Assembly: GCA_016743235.1 (NCBI GenBank)
Contig: VRZD01000007.1
Span: 156,282 to 220,281 of the forward strand
Reading direction: 5' to 3'
DNA from: Pantanalinema sp. GBBB05
GTDB lineage: Bacteria; Cyanobacteriota; Cyanobacteriia; Leptolyngbyales; Leptolyngbyaceae
Length of the DNA: 64,000 nt
Below the pieces are notes generated by a model, which saw only the letters and a list, made by a program, of their open reading frames with translations, had not been told where the DNA came from and did not search any database. Shown here piece after piece: positions 1-8,740 of the stretch. A program made the position numbers and the translations under genes. Position 1 is the stretch's first letter, and every line of letters begins with the position of its first letter.

Positions 1-1311
1 CTCACCCAAAACTGGATTTCTCGCTTTGAGATCTGGCCTTATCTTGAAACCTTTGCGATCGATGCCGAACGGGAACTTCGGGCAGAATTCGGCGGGAAAC
101 CAGACTTGATTGTTGGTAACTATTCAGATGGCAATTTGGTGGCGTTTCTATTGGCTCGACGGCTAAAAGTGACACAGTGTAATATTGCCCATGCCTTAGA
201 AAAATCAAAATACTTATTTAGTAACCTTTACTGGCAAGATCTAGAGGATAAATATCATTTTTCACTGCAATTTACAGCCGATTTAATTGCTATGAATGCG
301 GCTAATTTTGTCGTGAGTAGCACTTACCAGGAAATTGTAGGTACACCGGATAGTGTCGGGCAGTATGAGTCCTATAAGAGCTTTACTATGCCTGATCTTT
401 ATCATGTGGTCAGTGGCATTGAGCTATTTAGTCCTAAATTTAATGTGGTGCCACCGGGGGTAAATGAACATGTCTACTTCCCCTATACCCGCTCGGAAGA
501 TCGATTGATCAGTAGCCAGGCTCGGCTGGAAGAATTGTTATTTACTCTCAATGATCCGACTCATGTTTATGGGGAATTAACTGCTCCAGAGAAGCGCCCA
601 TTGTTCTCGATGGCGCGGCTCGATCGCATCAAGAATTTGACTGGATTAGCAGAGTGTTTTGGTAAAAGCCCAGAGTTGCAAGAGCACTGTAATTTAATCT
701 TGGTTGCAGGAAAACTGCGCACAGAGGATTCTACGGACCATGAAGAAATTAGTGAAATCCAAAAGCTATATCACCTGATTGATGAGTACAACCTGCATGG
801 CAAAATTCGCTGGTTAGGAGTGCGCTTACCTAAAGCAGATTCAGGCGAAATTTACCGGATTATTGCGGATCATCGTGGCATTTTCGTGCAACCGGCGCTA
901 TTTGAGGCGTTTGGCTTAACCATTTTGGAAGCGATGATCACTGGATTACCCACCTTTGCCACCCGATTTGGAGGACCGTTAGAAATTATTCAGGATAACC
1001 ATAATGGGTTCTATATCAATCCGACTCATCCGGAAGAAATGGCGGAAATCCTATTAAATTTCATCACTAAATGTGATCAAAACCCAGATTATTGGCACGA
1101 AATTTCACAACGCGGCATCGATCGAGTCTACAGCACCTACACTTGGCGGATTCATACAACCCGCTTATTATCGCTTGCCAAAATTTATGGCTTTTGGAAC
1201 TACTCCTCGCAGGAAAAGCGAGAAGATATTTTGCGCTACATCGAATCCTTGTTCTACTTGCTATATCGCCCCCGAGCCAAGGCTTTGCTCGAAGACCATA
1301 TGCGCCGTTAA
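1..1311 (+). CDS. Sucrose synthase, C-terminal part (5' end outside window)
   Basis: The reading frame is open from base 1 and ends at TAA 1309-1311, so the gene starts upstream of the window. The visible 436 residues are the GT-B glycosyltransferase half of a sucrose synthase, which interconverts sucrose plus NDP with NDP-glucose plus fructose in the cytosol. Seen: the GNYSDGNLVA segment, the AHALEKSKY segment, the SMARLDRIKN block, and the retaining-GT EX7E motif in FEAFGLTILEAM. These blocks are typical of plant and cyanobacterial sucrose synthases rather than sucrose-phosphate synthase. The first ATG inside the visible frame is at 106, but it is internal. Nothing looks broken. Confidence 0.93.
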   Translation, partial: LTQNWISRFEIWPYLETFAIDAERELRAEFGGKPDLIVGNYSDGNLVAFLLARRLKVTQCNIAHALEKSKYLFSNLYWQDLEDKYHFSLQFTADLIAMNAANFVVSSTYQEIVGTPDSVGQYESYKSFTMPDLYHVVSGIELFSPKFNVVPPGVNEHVYFPYTRSEDRLISSQARLEELLFTLNDPTHVYGELTAPEKRPLFSMARLDRIKNLTGLAECFGKSPELQEHCNLILVAGKLRTEDSTDHEEISEIQKLYHLIDEYNLHGKIRWLGVRLPKADSGEIYRIIADHRGIFVQPALFEAFGLTILEAMITGLPTFATRFGGPLEIIQDNHNGFYINPTHPEEMAEILLNFITKCDQNPDYWHEISQRGIDRVYSTYTWRIHTTRLLSLAKIYGFWNYSSQEKREDILRYIESLFYLLYRPRAKALLEDHMRR

Positions 1312-1917
1312 GCTAGCGGGCTGCATTGATCGATAGCGCCAATGTTCGTTCTTGCCTGGTTGTCTAACAACAGGCGGAATGGCAGGTGGTAGTGGCATCG
1401 ATCGTGGTTCAAAGCGATACAATCCCTGAAATGGCTAGTTAACTTGATGGAGCGGCGTCTGTTGGTATAGATAACTGGCTTATTAGTCTAAACGGCTACC
1501 CGTATGCCACTCAAAATTTCTGCCTACTCTAGCCCTTAAGTCGCTAGAATCCTAAGTTAGCTTATCAAGCTAAAGCGCCTCTCCTTGATTTGAGATGAAC
1601 TACGGATAAAATTTCTACTTTTTTCCTGTTCAGGTGCTTTTTCTTATGGGTACTTTTATAGGAGGTGTATGAATAAAAATCCTCAGAAATCAAAAAAAGC
1701 GGTAAAGTTTGAAATAACCGCTACAGGGGCATTGTGTTTGTGATCACCAAGCTTTTGCGATCGTGATCACTGCTAAACCAAAATAATTCGATAAAGCTGC
1801 CATGAAGGGGCATTCTCAACGTCTAGTAATTAAGTCCGATCACCCCAGGATCGGCGGCTTAGTAGCCAAGGACAATGCTGATCCGGGAACCATCATCAAC
1901 CTTTGTGAGAGATACCC
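1312..1917. other. Intergenic region with a mini-ORF and two GTGATCAC palindromes
   Basis: About 600 bases separate the sucrose synthase stop from the next clear gene. The stretch is AT-richer than the flanking genes. It holds a 24-codon ORF with a strong ribosome binding site (listed separately) and two copies of the palindrome GTGATCAC at 1740-1747 and 1763-1770. Their centres are 23 bp apart, about two helical turns. They lie about 150-180 bases before the hydrolase start and could be an operator. No RNA gene recognised. Confidence 0.5.
1669..1743 (+). CDS. Possible 24-residue lysine-rich small protein
   Basis: An ATG at 1669 follows AGGAGG at 1660-1665, a near-perfect Shine-Dalgarno, although the 3-base spacing is short. 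The frame reads 24 codons to TGA at 1741-1743. The product begins MNKNPQKSKKAVKFE and has six lysines, then a short apolar end. I do not recognise it. It could be a small protein, a leader peptide, or the start of a decayed gene. The good ribosome binding site is the only support. Confidence 0.25.
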   Translation: MNKNPQKSKKAVKFEITATGALCL

Positions 1918-2811
1918 ATGTCCAGTGTGAAAAACCAGTTCGTTGTTAACTTCTGGGGGGTGCGGGGAAGTATTGCTAGCCCAGGCCCGGGAACGGTACG
2001 TTATGGCGGCAATACACCCTGTGTAGAAATGGTTGTCGGAGAAGAACGCCTGATTTTTGATGGTGGGACAGGCATTCGAGTCCTTGGTCAATCCCTACTT
2101 GCGCACCTTCCTGTGGAAGGACATCTGTTTTTCACCCATTCTCACTGGGATCATATTCAAGGGTTTCCTTTCTTCACGCCTGCTTTTATCAAAGGCAACC
2201 GATTCCATATCTATGGGGCTGTGGCACCGAATGGTTCCACGATCGAACAGCGGCTCCATGATCAAATGTTGCATCCGAACTTTCCGGTGCCCTTACAAAT
2301 TATGGGGGCGGCTTTGCATTTTTATGACCTAGAAATTGGACAGTCCATTCAAATTGGCGCGGGTATTGAAGTCGAAAATGCTCCCCTGAACCATCCTGGG
2401 CAGGCAGTGGGCTATCGAGTCAGCTGGCAGGGCTATGCTGCTGCCTACGTGACCGATACCGAGCATTATCCCGATCGGATGGATGAAAATGTGCTGCGGT
2501 TAGCCCGGAATGCGGATGTCCTGATCTACGATGCGACTTATTCAGATGAAGAATACTATTCTGAACACGCCAGTAAAGTGGGGTGGGGGCATTCGACTTG
2601 GCAGGAAGCGGTGAAAATTGCCAAGACGGCGAATGTGAAAAAACTGGTCATTTTCCACCATGACCCGCTGCATACCGACGATCATTTGGATCATGTGGGT
2701 GAAAAAGTGGCGGAAGCTTTCCCGAATGGAGTCATGGCGCAGGAAGGCATGTCAATTTCATTGATTCCTTTAATTGCTGCCGCCAAGCAACCAGCTGAAG
2801 TCAAAGCCTAG
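1918..2811 (+). CDS. Metallo-beta-lactamase-fold hydrolase
   Basis: A 297-residue cytosolic protein of the MBL superfamily. The signature metal-binding motif HSHWDH is at residues 74-79, preceded by the FDGGTG loop at 48-53. Further metal ligands are probable in the NHPG, TDTEH and FHHDP segments. The N-terminal NFWGVRGSIASPGP block is typical of a subgroup annotated as MBL-fold hydrolases related to PhnP and cyclic-nucleotide phosphodiesterases. The substrate cannot be read from sequence. The ATG follows a weak GAGAG. The gene stands alone between two non-coding stretches. Confidence 0.85.
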   Translation: MSSVKNQFVVNFWGVRGSIASPGPGTVRYGGNTPCVEMVVGEERLIFDGGTGIRVLGQSLLAHLPVEGHLFFTHSHWDHIQGFPFFTPAFIKGNRFHIYGAVAPNGSTIEQRLHDQMLHPNFPVPLQIMGAALHFYDLEIGQSIQIGAGIEVENAPLNHPGQAVGYRVSWQGYAAAYVTDTEHYPDRMDENVLRLARNADVLIYDATYSDEEYYSEHASKVGWGHSTWQEAVKIAKTANVKKLVIFHHDPLHTDDHLDHVGEKVAEAFPNGVMAQEGMSISLIPLIAAAKQPAEVKA

Positions 2812-2912
2812 GAATTTGTAACTGCGGTTGGCATTTGAAGTGAGTCGGCGACGTGGATGATGGCGCAAGACTTGTTGCTAACGATCGCTACAAATGTGTC
2901 AAAATGTAAAGC

Positions 2913-3896
2913 GTGTGGATTACTTCATCGTTGGATACGGTTTTAACACCAACTGCGGTCGCTCTGGGAAATTTTGATGGTGTACATCAAGGGCATCGGC
3001 AGGTGATTCAGCCTGTGCTGGATTGCGTGTCACCGACTGGTGAGGCTGCCCACCCTACGGTTGTGACCTTTTACCCTCACCCGCAAGAGTTTTTTACTGG
3101 GCAACGCCGCCATATCTTAACGCCGTTGCATGAAAAGATCGCGCTCCTCAAAGCGATCGGGGTCAAGCAATTGGTGCTGTTGCCGTTTAACCGCGAGCTG
3201 GCAAGTTTAAGTCCTGAGCAATTTGTCCAAACGATTCTGGTAGAACACCTGTGCGCCTGCCGGGTCAGCGTCGGGTCAAATTTTTGTTTTGGACGCCAAC
3301 GCTCAGGAACGGTCGCTGATCTGCAAGCGATCGGGGCGAGTCACGGCATTGAAGTCGCGATCGCTCCCCTAGCCATGTTGGCAGAAGAACGGGTCAGTAG
3401 TTCAGCGATTCGGCAAGCCCTCCAGGCCGGTGAAGTGCCCCAAGCGAACCGTTTATTAGGTCGCTCCTATCGGTTGATTGGACGGGTGGTGGGTGGTCAG
3501 CAACGAGGCAGAACGATCGGCTTCCCAACAGCAAACTTGCAATTACCGCCGGAGAAATTTCTGCCACGCCAGGGAGTTTACGCCGTTAAGGTTTATGTAG
3601 GAGAGCTAGATGAGCATGGTCAACTGCCAGCCACCATAGTGCTTCCAGGGGTAATGAATCTAGGCACTCGACCGACGGTGGATGGTAGCCATGAAACTGT
3701 GGAAGTCCACCTATTGGGCTGGTCAGGTGATCTATATGGTAAAAATTTGTGCGTGACTCTGGAACACTTTTTGCGCCCAGAACAGAAGTTTGCCTCTCTA
3801 GATGCTCTCAAAGCCCAAATCCAGTCAGACTGCTTAGCGGCAACCGCATTGTTCGCCGCTGCCCATAAAACCCCAGAACCGGAGAATCGCGTCTAA
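2913..3896 (+). CDS. ribF: Bifunctional riboflavin kinase / FAD synthetase
   Basis: This 327-residue protein makes FMN from riboflavin and ATP, then FAD from FMN and ATP. The N-terminal adenylyltransferase domain shows the nucleotidyltransferase motif GNFDGVHQGH near residue 19 and SSSAIR near 166. The C-terminal flavokinase domain shows GRTIGFPTANL, MNLGTRPT and EVHLL. Length is normal for the bacterial fusion. The start is GTG at 2913, giving MWITSS; no ATG fits the conserved N-terminus. It converges on aroB with a hairpin between them. No FMN riboswitch is visible in the roughly 100 bases upstream. Confidence 0.95.
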   Translation: MWITSSLDTVLTPTAVALGNFDGVHQGHRQVIQPVLDCVSPTGEAAHPTVVTFYPHPQEFFTGQRRHILTPLHEKIALLKAIGVKQLVLLPFNRELASLSPEQFVQTILVEHLCACRVSVGSNFCFGRQRSGTVADLQAIGASHGIEVAIAPLAMLAEERVSSSAIRQALQAGEVPQANRLLGRSYRLIGRVVGGQQRGRTIGFPTANLQLPPEKFLPRQGVYAVKVYVGELDEHGQLPATIVLPGVMNLGTRPTVDGSHETVEVHLLGWSGDLYGKNLCVTLEHFLRPEQKFASLDALKAQIQSDCLAATALFAAAHKTPEPENRV

Positions 3897-3900
3897 AGTC

Positions 3901-3921
3901 CAACTGCCAGATGGGCGGTTG
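3901..3921. terminator. Hairpin between convergent ribF and aroB
   Basis: An 8-bp stem (3901-3908 with 3914-3921, one GU pair) with a 5-base loop lies in the 56-base gap between two convergent stop codons. There is no clear T-run, so it is a possible bidirectional terminator only. Confidence 0.4.
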
Positions 3922-3952
3922 CATACCTGTGACTACCCCAGGTAATCTTATC

Positions 3953-5056
3953 CTACGCAGCGGTCACGCGCTCCAATACCTGCCGGAGCACCTGGCTGTC
4001 AACTTGATCGGTGATTGTCACGGTGCCGATGTCTGTTGGTAAGACAAACCGGACCTGCCCGGCTTGAACTTTCTTGTCCAGCTTAAGGGTGGCGACGATC
4101 GCGTCAAGCTCGATGCCAGTTGGAATTTGGGTGGGTAATCCAGCTTTGGCAATGAGTGTTAACTGGCGTTCGGCACAGGTTTCTGTCCACAGGTCTAATG
4201 CCACGGCTAATTGTCCTGCTGCGACCATGCCAATAGCGACGGCTTCCCCATGATTGACCGATCGATAGCCGGTTAAACTTTCGATCGCGTGCCCGATCGT
4301 GTGTCCATAGTTCAGAATGGCTCGGAGTCCAGCCTCTTTCTCGTCTTTGCTCACCACATGGGCTTTTGCCTGGCACGAGCGAGTCAGAATGTCCTGGAGT
4401 AGGTCACTACTGACATAGGAAAGCTGACTGAGCCGTTTCGCGACCTCCAGATGCTCAAATAGTTCTGCATCCCAGATCACCCCGTATTTGATCACTTCTG
4501 CCATGCCAGCTCGGAATTCTCGTGCCGGCAGAGTTTTGAGTACGTCTGGATCAATCAATACCAACCGAGGTTGATGAAAGGCTCCAATCAGATTTTTGCC
4601 TCTGGGATGATTGACGCCGGTTTTACCCCCGATCGCGGAATCGACCATCGCTAGTAAGGACGTCGGCACTTGTACCACATTAATCCCCCGTAACCAGGTC
4701 GCCGCTGCAAAGCCAGCCATATCCCCAATCACGCCACCCCCCAATGCCACGATCGTCGAGGTGCGTTCTAACCGCAGATCTAAGGCGGCATCATAAATTT
4801 TTTGAATGGTTGCCGGCGTTTTGTAGCGCTCCCCTGCTGGCAAGATACAGGAACCAGTCTCAAACCCAGCCGCTTTTAGCGCTGTAATCGTGCGATCACC
4901 GTAATGCCGAAAGATGGTGGGGTTAGACACCACTAAAACTTGGCTGCCCAGCTTGGCTAACTGCCGCATCTGGTCGCCAAGCTGATCCAAATGACTGGGC
5001 GCGATCGCAATATCGTAGGCTTGATCTGGCAGCGAAACAGGAATCACGGATGGCAT
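3953..5056 (-). CDS. aroB: 3-dehydroquinate synthase
   Basis: The second enzyme of the shikimate pathway; it cyclises DAHP to 3-dehydroquinate using NAD and a divalent metal. The 367-residue product has the NAD-binding GGGVIGD motif, the [19 protein letters not shown] active-site block, and the expected metal ligands in [15 protein letters not shown] and NHGEA. Length is standard. ATG at 5054-5056 begins MPSVIPVSL. Its 5' side is divergent from petL, leaving about 145 bases for both promoters. Confidence 0.96.
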   Translation of the reverse strand: MPSVIPVSLPDQAYDIAIAPSHLDQLGDQMRQLAKLGSQVLVVSNPTIFRHYGDRTITALKAAGFETGSCILPAGERYKTPATIQKIYDAALDLRLERTSTIVALGGGVIGDMAGFAAATWLRGINVVQVPTSLLAMVDSAIGGKTGVNHPRGKNLIGAFHQPRLVLIDPDVLKTLPAREFRAGMAEVIKYGVIWDAELFEHLEVAKRLSQLSYVSSDLLQDILTRSCQAKAHVVSKDEKEAGLRAILNYGHTIGHAIESLTGYRSVNHGEAVAIGMVAAGQLAVALDLWTETCAERQLTLIAKAGLPTQIPTGIELDAIVATLKLDKKVQAGQVRFVLPTDIGTVTITDQVDSQVLRQVLERVTAA

Positions 5057-5200
5057 AGATTCAGACGGGAATGCAGCGATAGAGAGTCAAAAAAACAGGT
5101 GGATAGTCACTAGACTATTCCCTGTTGCCTGTATGCATCCTACTGCACTGTGGAGTGCCATTGTTTTGTATAGTTTTGTTAGTGATAAAGGAGATCGAAG

Positions 5201-5296
5201 ATGGGCGGTGTATTAATTTACTTTGTCTTGTTGGGTGGGGCATTTGCGACAGCGATCAGCTTGTATTTTGCTTTTCGAGCGATCAAGCTGATCTAG
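5201..5296 (+). CDS. petL: Cytochrome b6f complex subunit PetL
   Basis: A 31-residue single-span membrane protein beginning MGGVLIYFVLL and ending FAFRAIKLI. The size, one hydrophobic helix and the basic R..KLI end match the cyanobacterial PetL pattern, a small peripheral subunit that stabilises the thylakoid cytochrome b6f complex. The ribosome binding site AAAGGAG at 5187-5193 lies 7 bases before the ATG. A strong hairpin follows the stop. A confusable alternative is another small photosynthetic-complex subunit of similar size; the KLI end favours PetL. Confidence 0.75.
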   Translation: MGGVLIYFVLLGGAFATAISLYFAFRAIKLI

Positions 5297-5303
5297 GCGT
5301 CAA

Positions 5304-5342
5304 AGCCCAATTCACCTGACACGATTTCAGGTGAATTGGGCT
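5304..5342. terminator. Perfect 16-bp inverted repeat, probable bidirectional terminator
   Basis: Arms 5304-5319 and 5327-5342 are perfectly complementary around a 7-base loop. The repeat sits 7 bases after the petL stop and 34 bases before the stop of the convergent radical SAM gene. It lacks a long T-run on either strand, but stem strength and position support terminator or 3'-end stabiliser function for both. Confidence 0.75.
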
Positions 5343-5376
5343 AGGGCGAACATCGTTCGCCCTGCCACACGAGTTC

Positions 5377-6960
5377 CTAGGAAATTGTGGTAAATTGCGG
5401 ACTCAGTGCTTGCACGGGTTGTTTAGCAACCTGAGCCAAATAGGCTTCGACTTGGGCTTCAATCTGTTCCCGCACGATTTGCCGGTAATGCAGGAAATGC
5501 TCATTATGGGCACAGACAGTTAGATAGTGCTCCCAAACCGCTGGATTATTCTTGATCATGCTAAATAGGTGATGCCAGAATTTCCAGCGAGTTTTTCGTA
5601 CAACGCCCTGCCGCCAGCAGACGATCGCCAATGCCCGTAGGTCAATCAGGCTCGGTAGTTTAGCCGGGGCTTTACATTTAGGTGCACCCAGCATCAGGAA
5701 GCAGCGATAGACCCGATCGAGATACTGCTCTGGATCGTATAACTGCCAGAACGCCTCCACATATTCCCGGGCGATATCCTCCAGCGGTCGAGTGGGAACA
5801 AAATTCATCAGCGACGTTTGGTTGAGTTCGCTATCTTTGCTATACAGCCGTCCTTCTTTTTCCAGGCGGTGCCAGAGAGCTGTGCTAGGTAAGGCCTGAA
5901 GCATGGCAAAGGTGGTAGTGGGAATGGCAGTTGCTTCGGCAAACCGCACGATGCGATCGCCCGCTCCAGCTTGTTCCCCATCAAAGCCAATAATAAATCC
6001 AGCGATCGGGCGTATCCCAGCTTTGGTAATGCTCTGTACCGACTCAATCAGCGAACTGCGGGTGTTCTGAAACTTTCGAGTCAGAGATAGGCTAGCTTCA
6101 TCAGGTGTTTCAATCCCTAGAAACACCGCATCAAAGTAGCATTCCACCATGAGATCCATTAATTCCGGGTCTTGCGCTAGATCGATCGAGGCTTCGGTAT
6201 TGAACCGGAAGGGATATTGGTGTTCCCGCTGCCAGACTTTTAGTTCTTTCAGCAGCAGTTTCACGTTCCGCTTATTGCCGATGAAGTTGTCATCGACCAT
6301 AAACACGCCTCGCCGCCACCCTAGTTCATAGAGATAATCCAGTTCTGCTAGAAGCTGTTGCGGCGTTTTGGTGCGAGGTTTACGACCATACAGCACAATA
6401 ATGTCGCAGAACTCACACTGAAAGGGGCAACCCCGCGAAAATTGGACCGACATAGAATCGTAGGCATCAAATTCCAGTAAGTCATAGCGGGGAATGGGCG
6501 TTGTAGTGACATCGGGTTTTTCCCCATCGCTGCGGAAGATACCTTGAGTTTGCCCCCGTGCGATCGCATCGACAAACATTGGCAGGGTAATTTCCCCTTC
6601 ATCCAGAATCAAATAATCGGCTCCTGCTGCCTCGGCTTCTTCAGGAACCGAAGTCGGATAGGGTCCTCCGACAGCGACCCGTTTTCCCCGCCGCTTGGCC
6701 TCCCGAATCAAGCTGATCAGATCCACCTTTTGCACAATCATGGCAGAGAGGATCACCAGATCTGCCCATTCCCATTCGGCTTCTGTGACCGATCGCACGT
6801 TGCGATCAACTAGTTTGAAGTCCCAGGTTTGTGGCAGAATCGCCGCAACGGTGATCAGTCCCAAGGGTGGGAGCAGCACCTTGCGATCGACCAGTTCCAG
6901 AATCTTTTCGTACGACCAGAACGTTTTGGGAAATAGCGGATAAACCAATAAAACTCGCAT
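5377..6960 (-). CDS. B12-binding radical SAM protein (DUF4070 type), copy A
   Basis: This 527-residue protein has an N-terminal cobalamin-binding-like Rossmann domain (residues ~1-140), a radical SAM TIM-barrel with the cluster motif C178-X3-C182-X2-C185 (GCPFQCEFC), and a C-terminal DUF4070-like region. The architecture is shared with class B radical SAM methylases such as the hopanoid C-2 methylase HpnP, but the substrate here is unknown. The usual DxHxxG axial-histidine motif is replaced by VDRNV, as in many base-off cobalamin enzymes. AAGGAG lies about 11 bases before the ATG. A close paralogue lies 47 bases upstream on the same strand, so the two are probably co-transcribed. Confidence 0.85.
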   Translation of the reverse strand: MRVLLVYPLFPKTFWSYEKILELVDRKVLLPPLGLITVAAILPQTWDFKLVDRNVRSVTEAEWEWADLVILSAMIVQKVDLISLIREAKRRGKRVAVGGPYPTSVPEEAEAAGADYLILDEGEITLPMFVDAIARGQTQGIFRSDGEKPDVTTTPIPRYDLLEFDAYDSMSVQFSRGCPFQCEFCDIIVLYGRKPRTKTPQQLLAELDYLYELGWRRGVFMVDDNFIGNKRNVKLLLKELKVWQREHQYPFRFNTEASIDLAQDPELMDLMVECYFDAVFLGIETPDEASLSLTRKFQNTRSSLIESVQSITKAGIRPIAGFIIGFDGEQAGAGDRIVRFAEATAIPTTTFAMLQALPSTALWHRLEKEGRLYSKDSELNQTSLMNFVPTRPLEDIAREYVEAFWQLYDPEQYLDRVYRCFLMLGAPKCKAPAKLPSLIDLRALAIVCWRQGVVRKTRWKFWHHLFSMIKNNPAVWEHYLTVCAHNEHFLHYRQIVREQIEAQVEAYLAQVAKQPVQALSPQFTTIS

Positions 6961-7007
6961 TAAAATGCAGGCTCCTTTGTTGATTCTGAGTAAATTTATG
7001 CGATCGA

Positions 7008-8597
7008 TTAGCTGGCAAGTTGTCGCAGCATCGGGTCTTCTGAAGCAATAACTGCTCGGGGTGATTCGGTTGCCAAATAATCCGCTAATTGGGTTTCAAT
7101 CTGATCGCGCACAATCTGCCGATATTCCAGGAAGTGTTCACCTAAAGCACAAACGGCTAAGTAATGCTGCCAAACGGCAGGATTATGCCGCAGAATCCCA
7201 ATCAAATTGAGCCAGAACTTCCACCGGGTTTTGCGAACCACACCCTGCCGCCAACACATAGTCAGTAACGCTCGGATACCGACCCAATCCACTTTCCGTA
7301 ATCGGCTGGGACATTTCGGGGCACCAATCTGGCGAAAATGGCGATAGGTGCGTTCCAGATAGCGTATGGGATCGTAGAGTTCCCAAAATGCTTGGACATA
7401 CTCCCGCGCAATGTCCTCTAACGGACGAGTCGGCACAAAGTTCATTAAGGTGGTCTGGTTAATGTTGGCGACCTTGTCCCGTAGCCGCCCTTCTCGTTCT
7501 AACCGATGCCACAAAGCGGTATCCGGTAGAGCTTGTAGCATGCTAAAGAAGGCTACAGGAATGGTCGTTTGTTCCACAAATCGCACGATGCGATCGCCAG
7601 CTCCTGGTTTTTCGCCATCAAACCCAATGATGAAACCTGCCATCACCCGTAAACCTGATCGCACGATCGCGTCAACCGCTTCAGACAGAGAATCGCGTGT
7701 GTTCTGAAACTTTTGCGTTAGTGCCAAGCTCGCTTCATCGGGCGTCTCAACGCCTAAAAAGACCGCATTGAAATTGCACTCTACCATCAGATCCATCAAT
7801 TCTTGATCTTGGGCAAGATCCACCGAGGCTTCGGTATTGAAATGGAAAGGATAGTTATGCTCTGCCATCCACGGTTTGAGTTCACGTAGCAGCAGTTTGA
7901 CATTCCGCTTATTGCCAATGAAATTGTCATCCACCATGAAAATTGTTCGCCGCCAGCCCAACTCATACAGACGTTCTAGTTCAGCTAAAAGTTGCTGGGG
8001 GGTTTTTGTGCGCGGTTTACGACCATACAGCACAATGATGTCGCAGAACTCGCATTGAAAGGGACAACCCCGCGAGAACTGAATTGACATATTATCGTAA
8101 GCGGTAAAATCTAGCAGGTCGAACCGGGGAATGGGTGTGGTGGTGACATCTGGCTTTTCGCCATCAGCGCGAAATGTCCCTTCAGGCTGCCCTTGCTGAA
8201 TCGCTGCAACAAACAACGGCAGGGTAATTTCTCCTTCGTCCAAAATCAAATAATTTGCCCCTGCCTGGGCGGCTTCTTGTGGGAGTGCGGTGGCATAAGG
8301 ACCACCGACCGCTACAGGTTTACCGCGACGGTTAGCTTCTTGAATTTGACGGAGAAAATCTTCTTTTTGGACAATCATGGCAGAGAGCATGACTAAATCT
8401 GCCCACTCCCATTCAGCGTCCGTGACGGATCGAACATTGCGATCGACCAGCTGAAATTCCCATTCCTGAGGCAAAATTGCTGCTACAGTAACTAAGCCTA
8501 ATGGCGGTAGTAAGGCTTTGCGGTCTACCAGCTCCAACGCTTTTTCAAACGACCAAAAGCTTTTAGGAAATTGGGGATAAATCAATAAAACGCGCAT
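7008..8597 (-). CDS. B12-binding radical SAM protein (DUF4070 type), copy B
   Basis: A 529-residue paralogue of the neighbouring copy A and collinear with it: same N-terminal MRVLL(V/I)YP block, the same cluster cysteines at 178, 182 and 185, and long identical blocks such as DIIVLYGRKPRTKTPQQ. I start it at ATG 8595-8597, which aligns with copy A; an in-frame upstream start at 8645 would add 16 unrelated residues and overlap the divergent promoter region. It precedes copy A in the probable two-gene operon. Its C-terminus differs most from copy A, which suggests specialisation. Confidence 0.85.
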   Translation of the reverse strand: MRVLLIYPQFPKSFWSFEKALELVDRKALLPPLGLVTVAAILPQEWEFQLVDRNVRSVTDAEWEWADLVMLSAMIVQKEDFLRQIQEANRRGKPVAVGGPYATALPQEAAQAGANYLILDEGEITLPLFVAAIQQGQPEGTFRADGEKPDVTTTPIPRFDLLDFTAYDNMSIQFSRGCPFQCEFCDIIVLYGRKPRTKTPQQLLAELERLYELGWRRTIFMVDDNFIGNKRNVKLLLRELKPWMAEHNYPFHFNTEASVDLAQDQELMDLMVECNFNAVFLGVETPDEASLALTQKFQNTRDSLSEAVDAIVRSGLRVMAGFIIGFDGEKPGAGDRIVRFVEQTTIPVAFFSMLQALPDTALWHRLEREGRLRDKVANINQTTLMNFVPTRPLEDIAREYVQAFWELYDPIRYLERTYRHFRQIGAPKCPSRLRKVDWVGIRALLTMCWRQGVVRKTRWKFWLNLIGILRHNPAVWQHYLAVCALGEHFLEYRQIVRDQIETQLADYLATESPRAVIASEDPMLRQLAS

Positions 8598-8740
8598 ATT
8601 GATGCCACACTCACACCACAACGGTCTTGCATTCAAATGACTCAAGCTTATCGTGTTCGTACAATTTTGTGCGGGTTCGGTTTGGTATTCTGAGTGGTTT
8701 AAAGGTTGGTAACACGACGGATAAGCATCGAGATCGATCT

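Noticed and set aside
8598..8645. 16-residue N-terminal extension of radical SAM copy B
   Set aside because: The paralogue starts at the equivalent of 8597, and the extension falls in the divergent promoter region.
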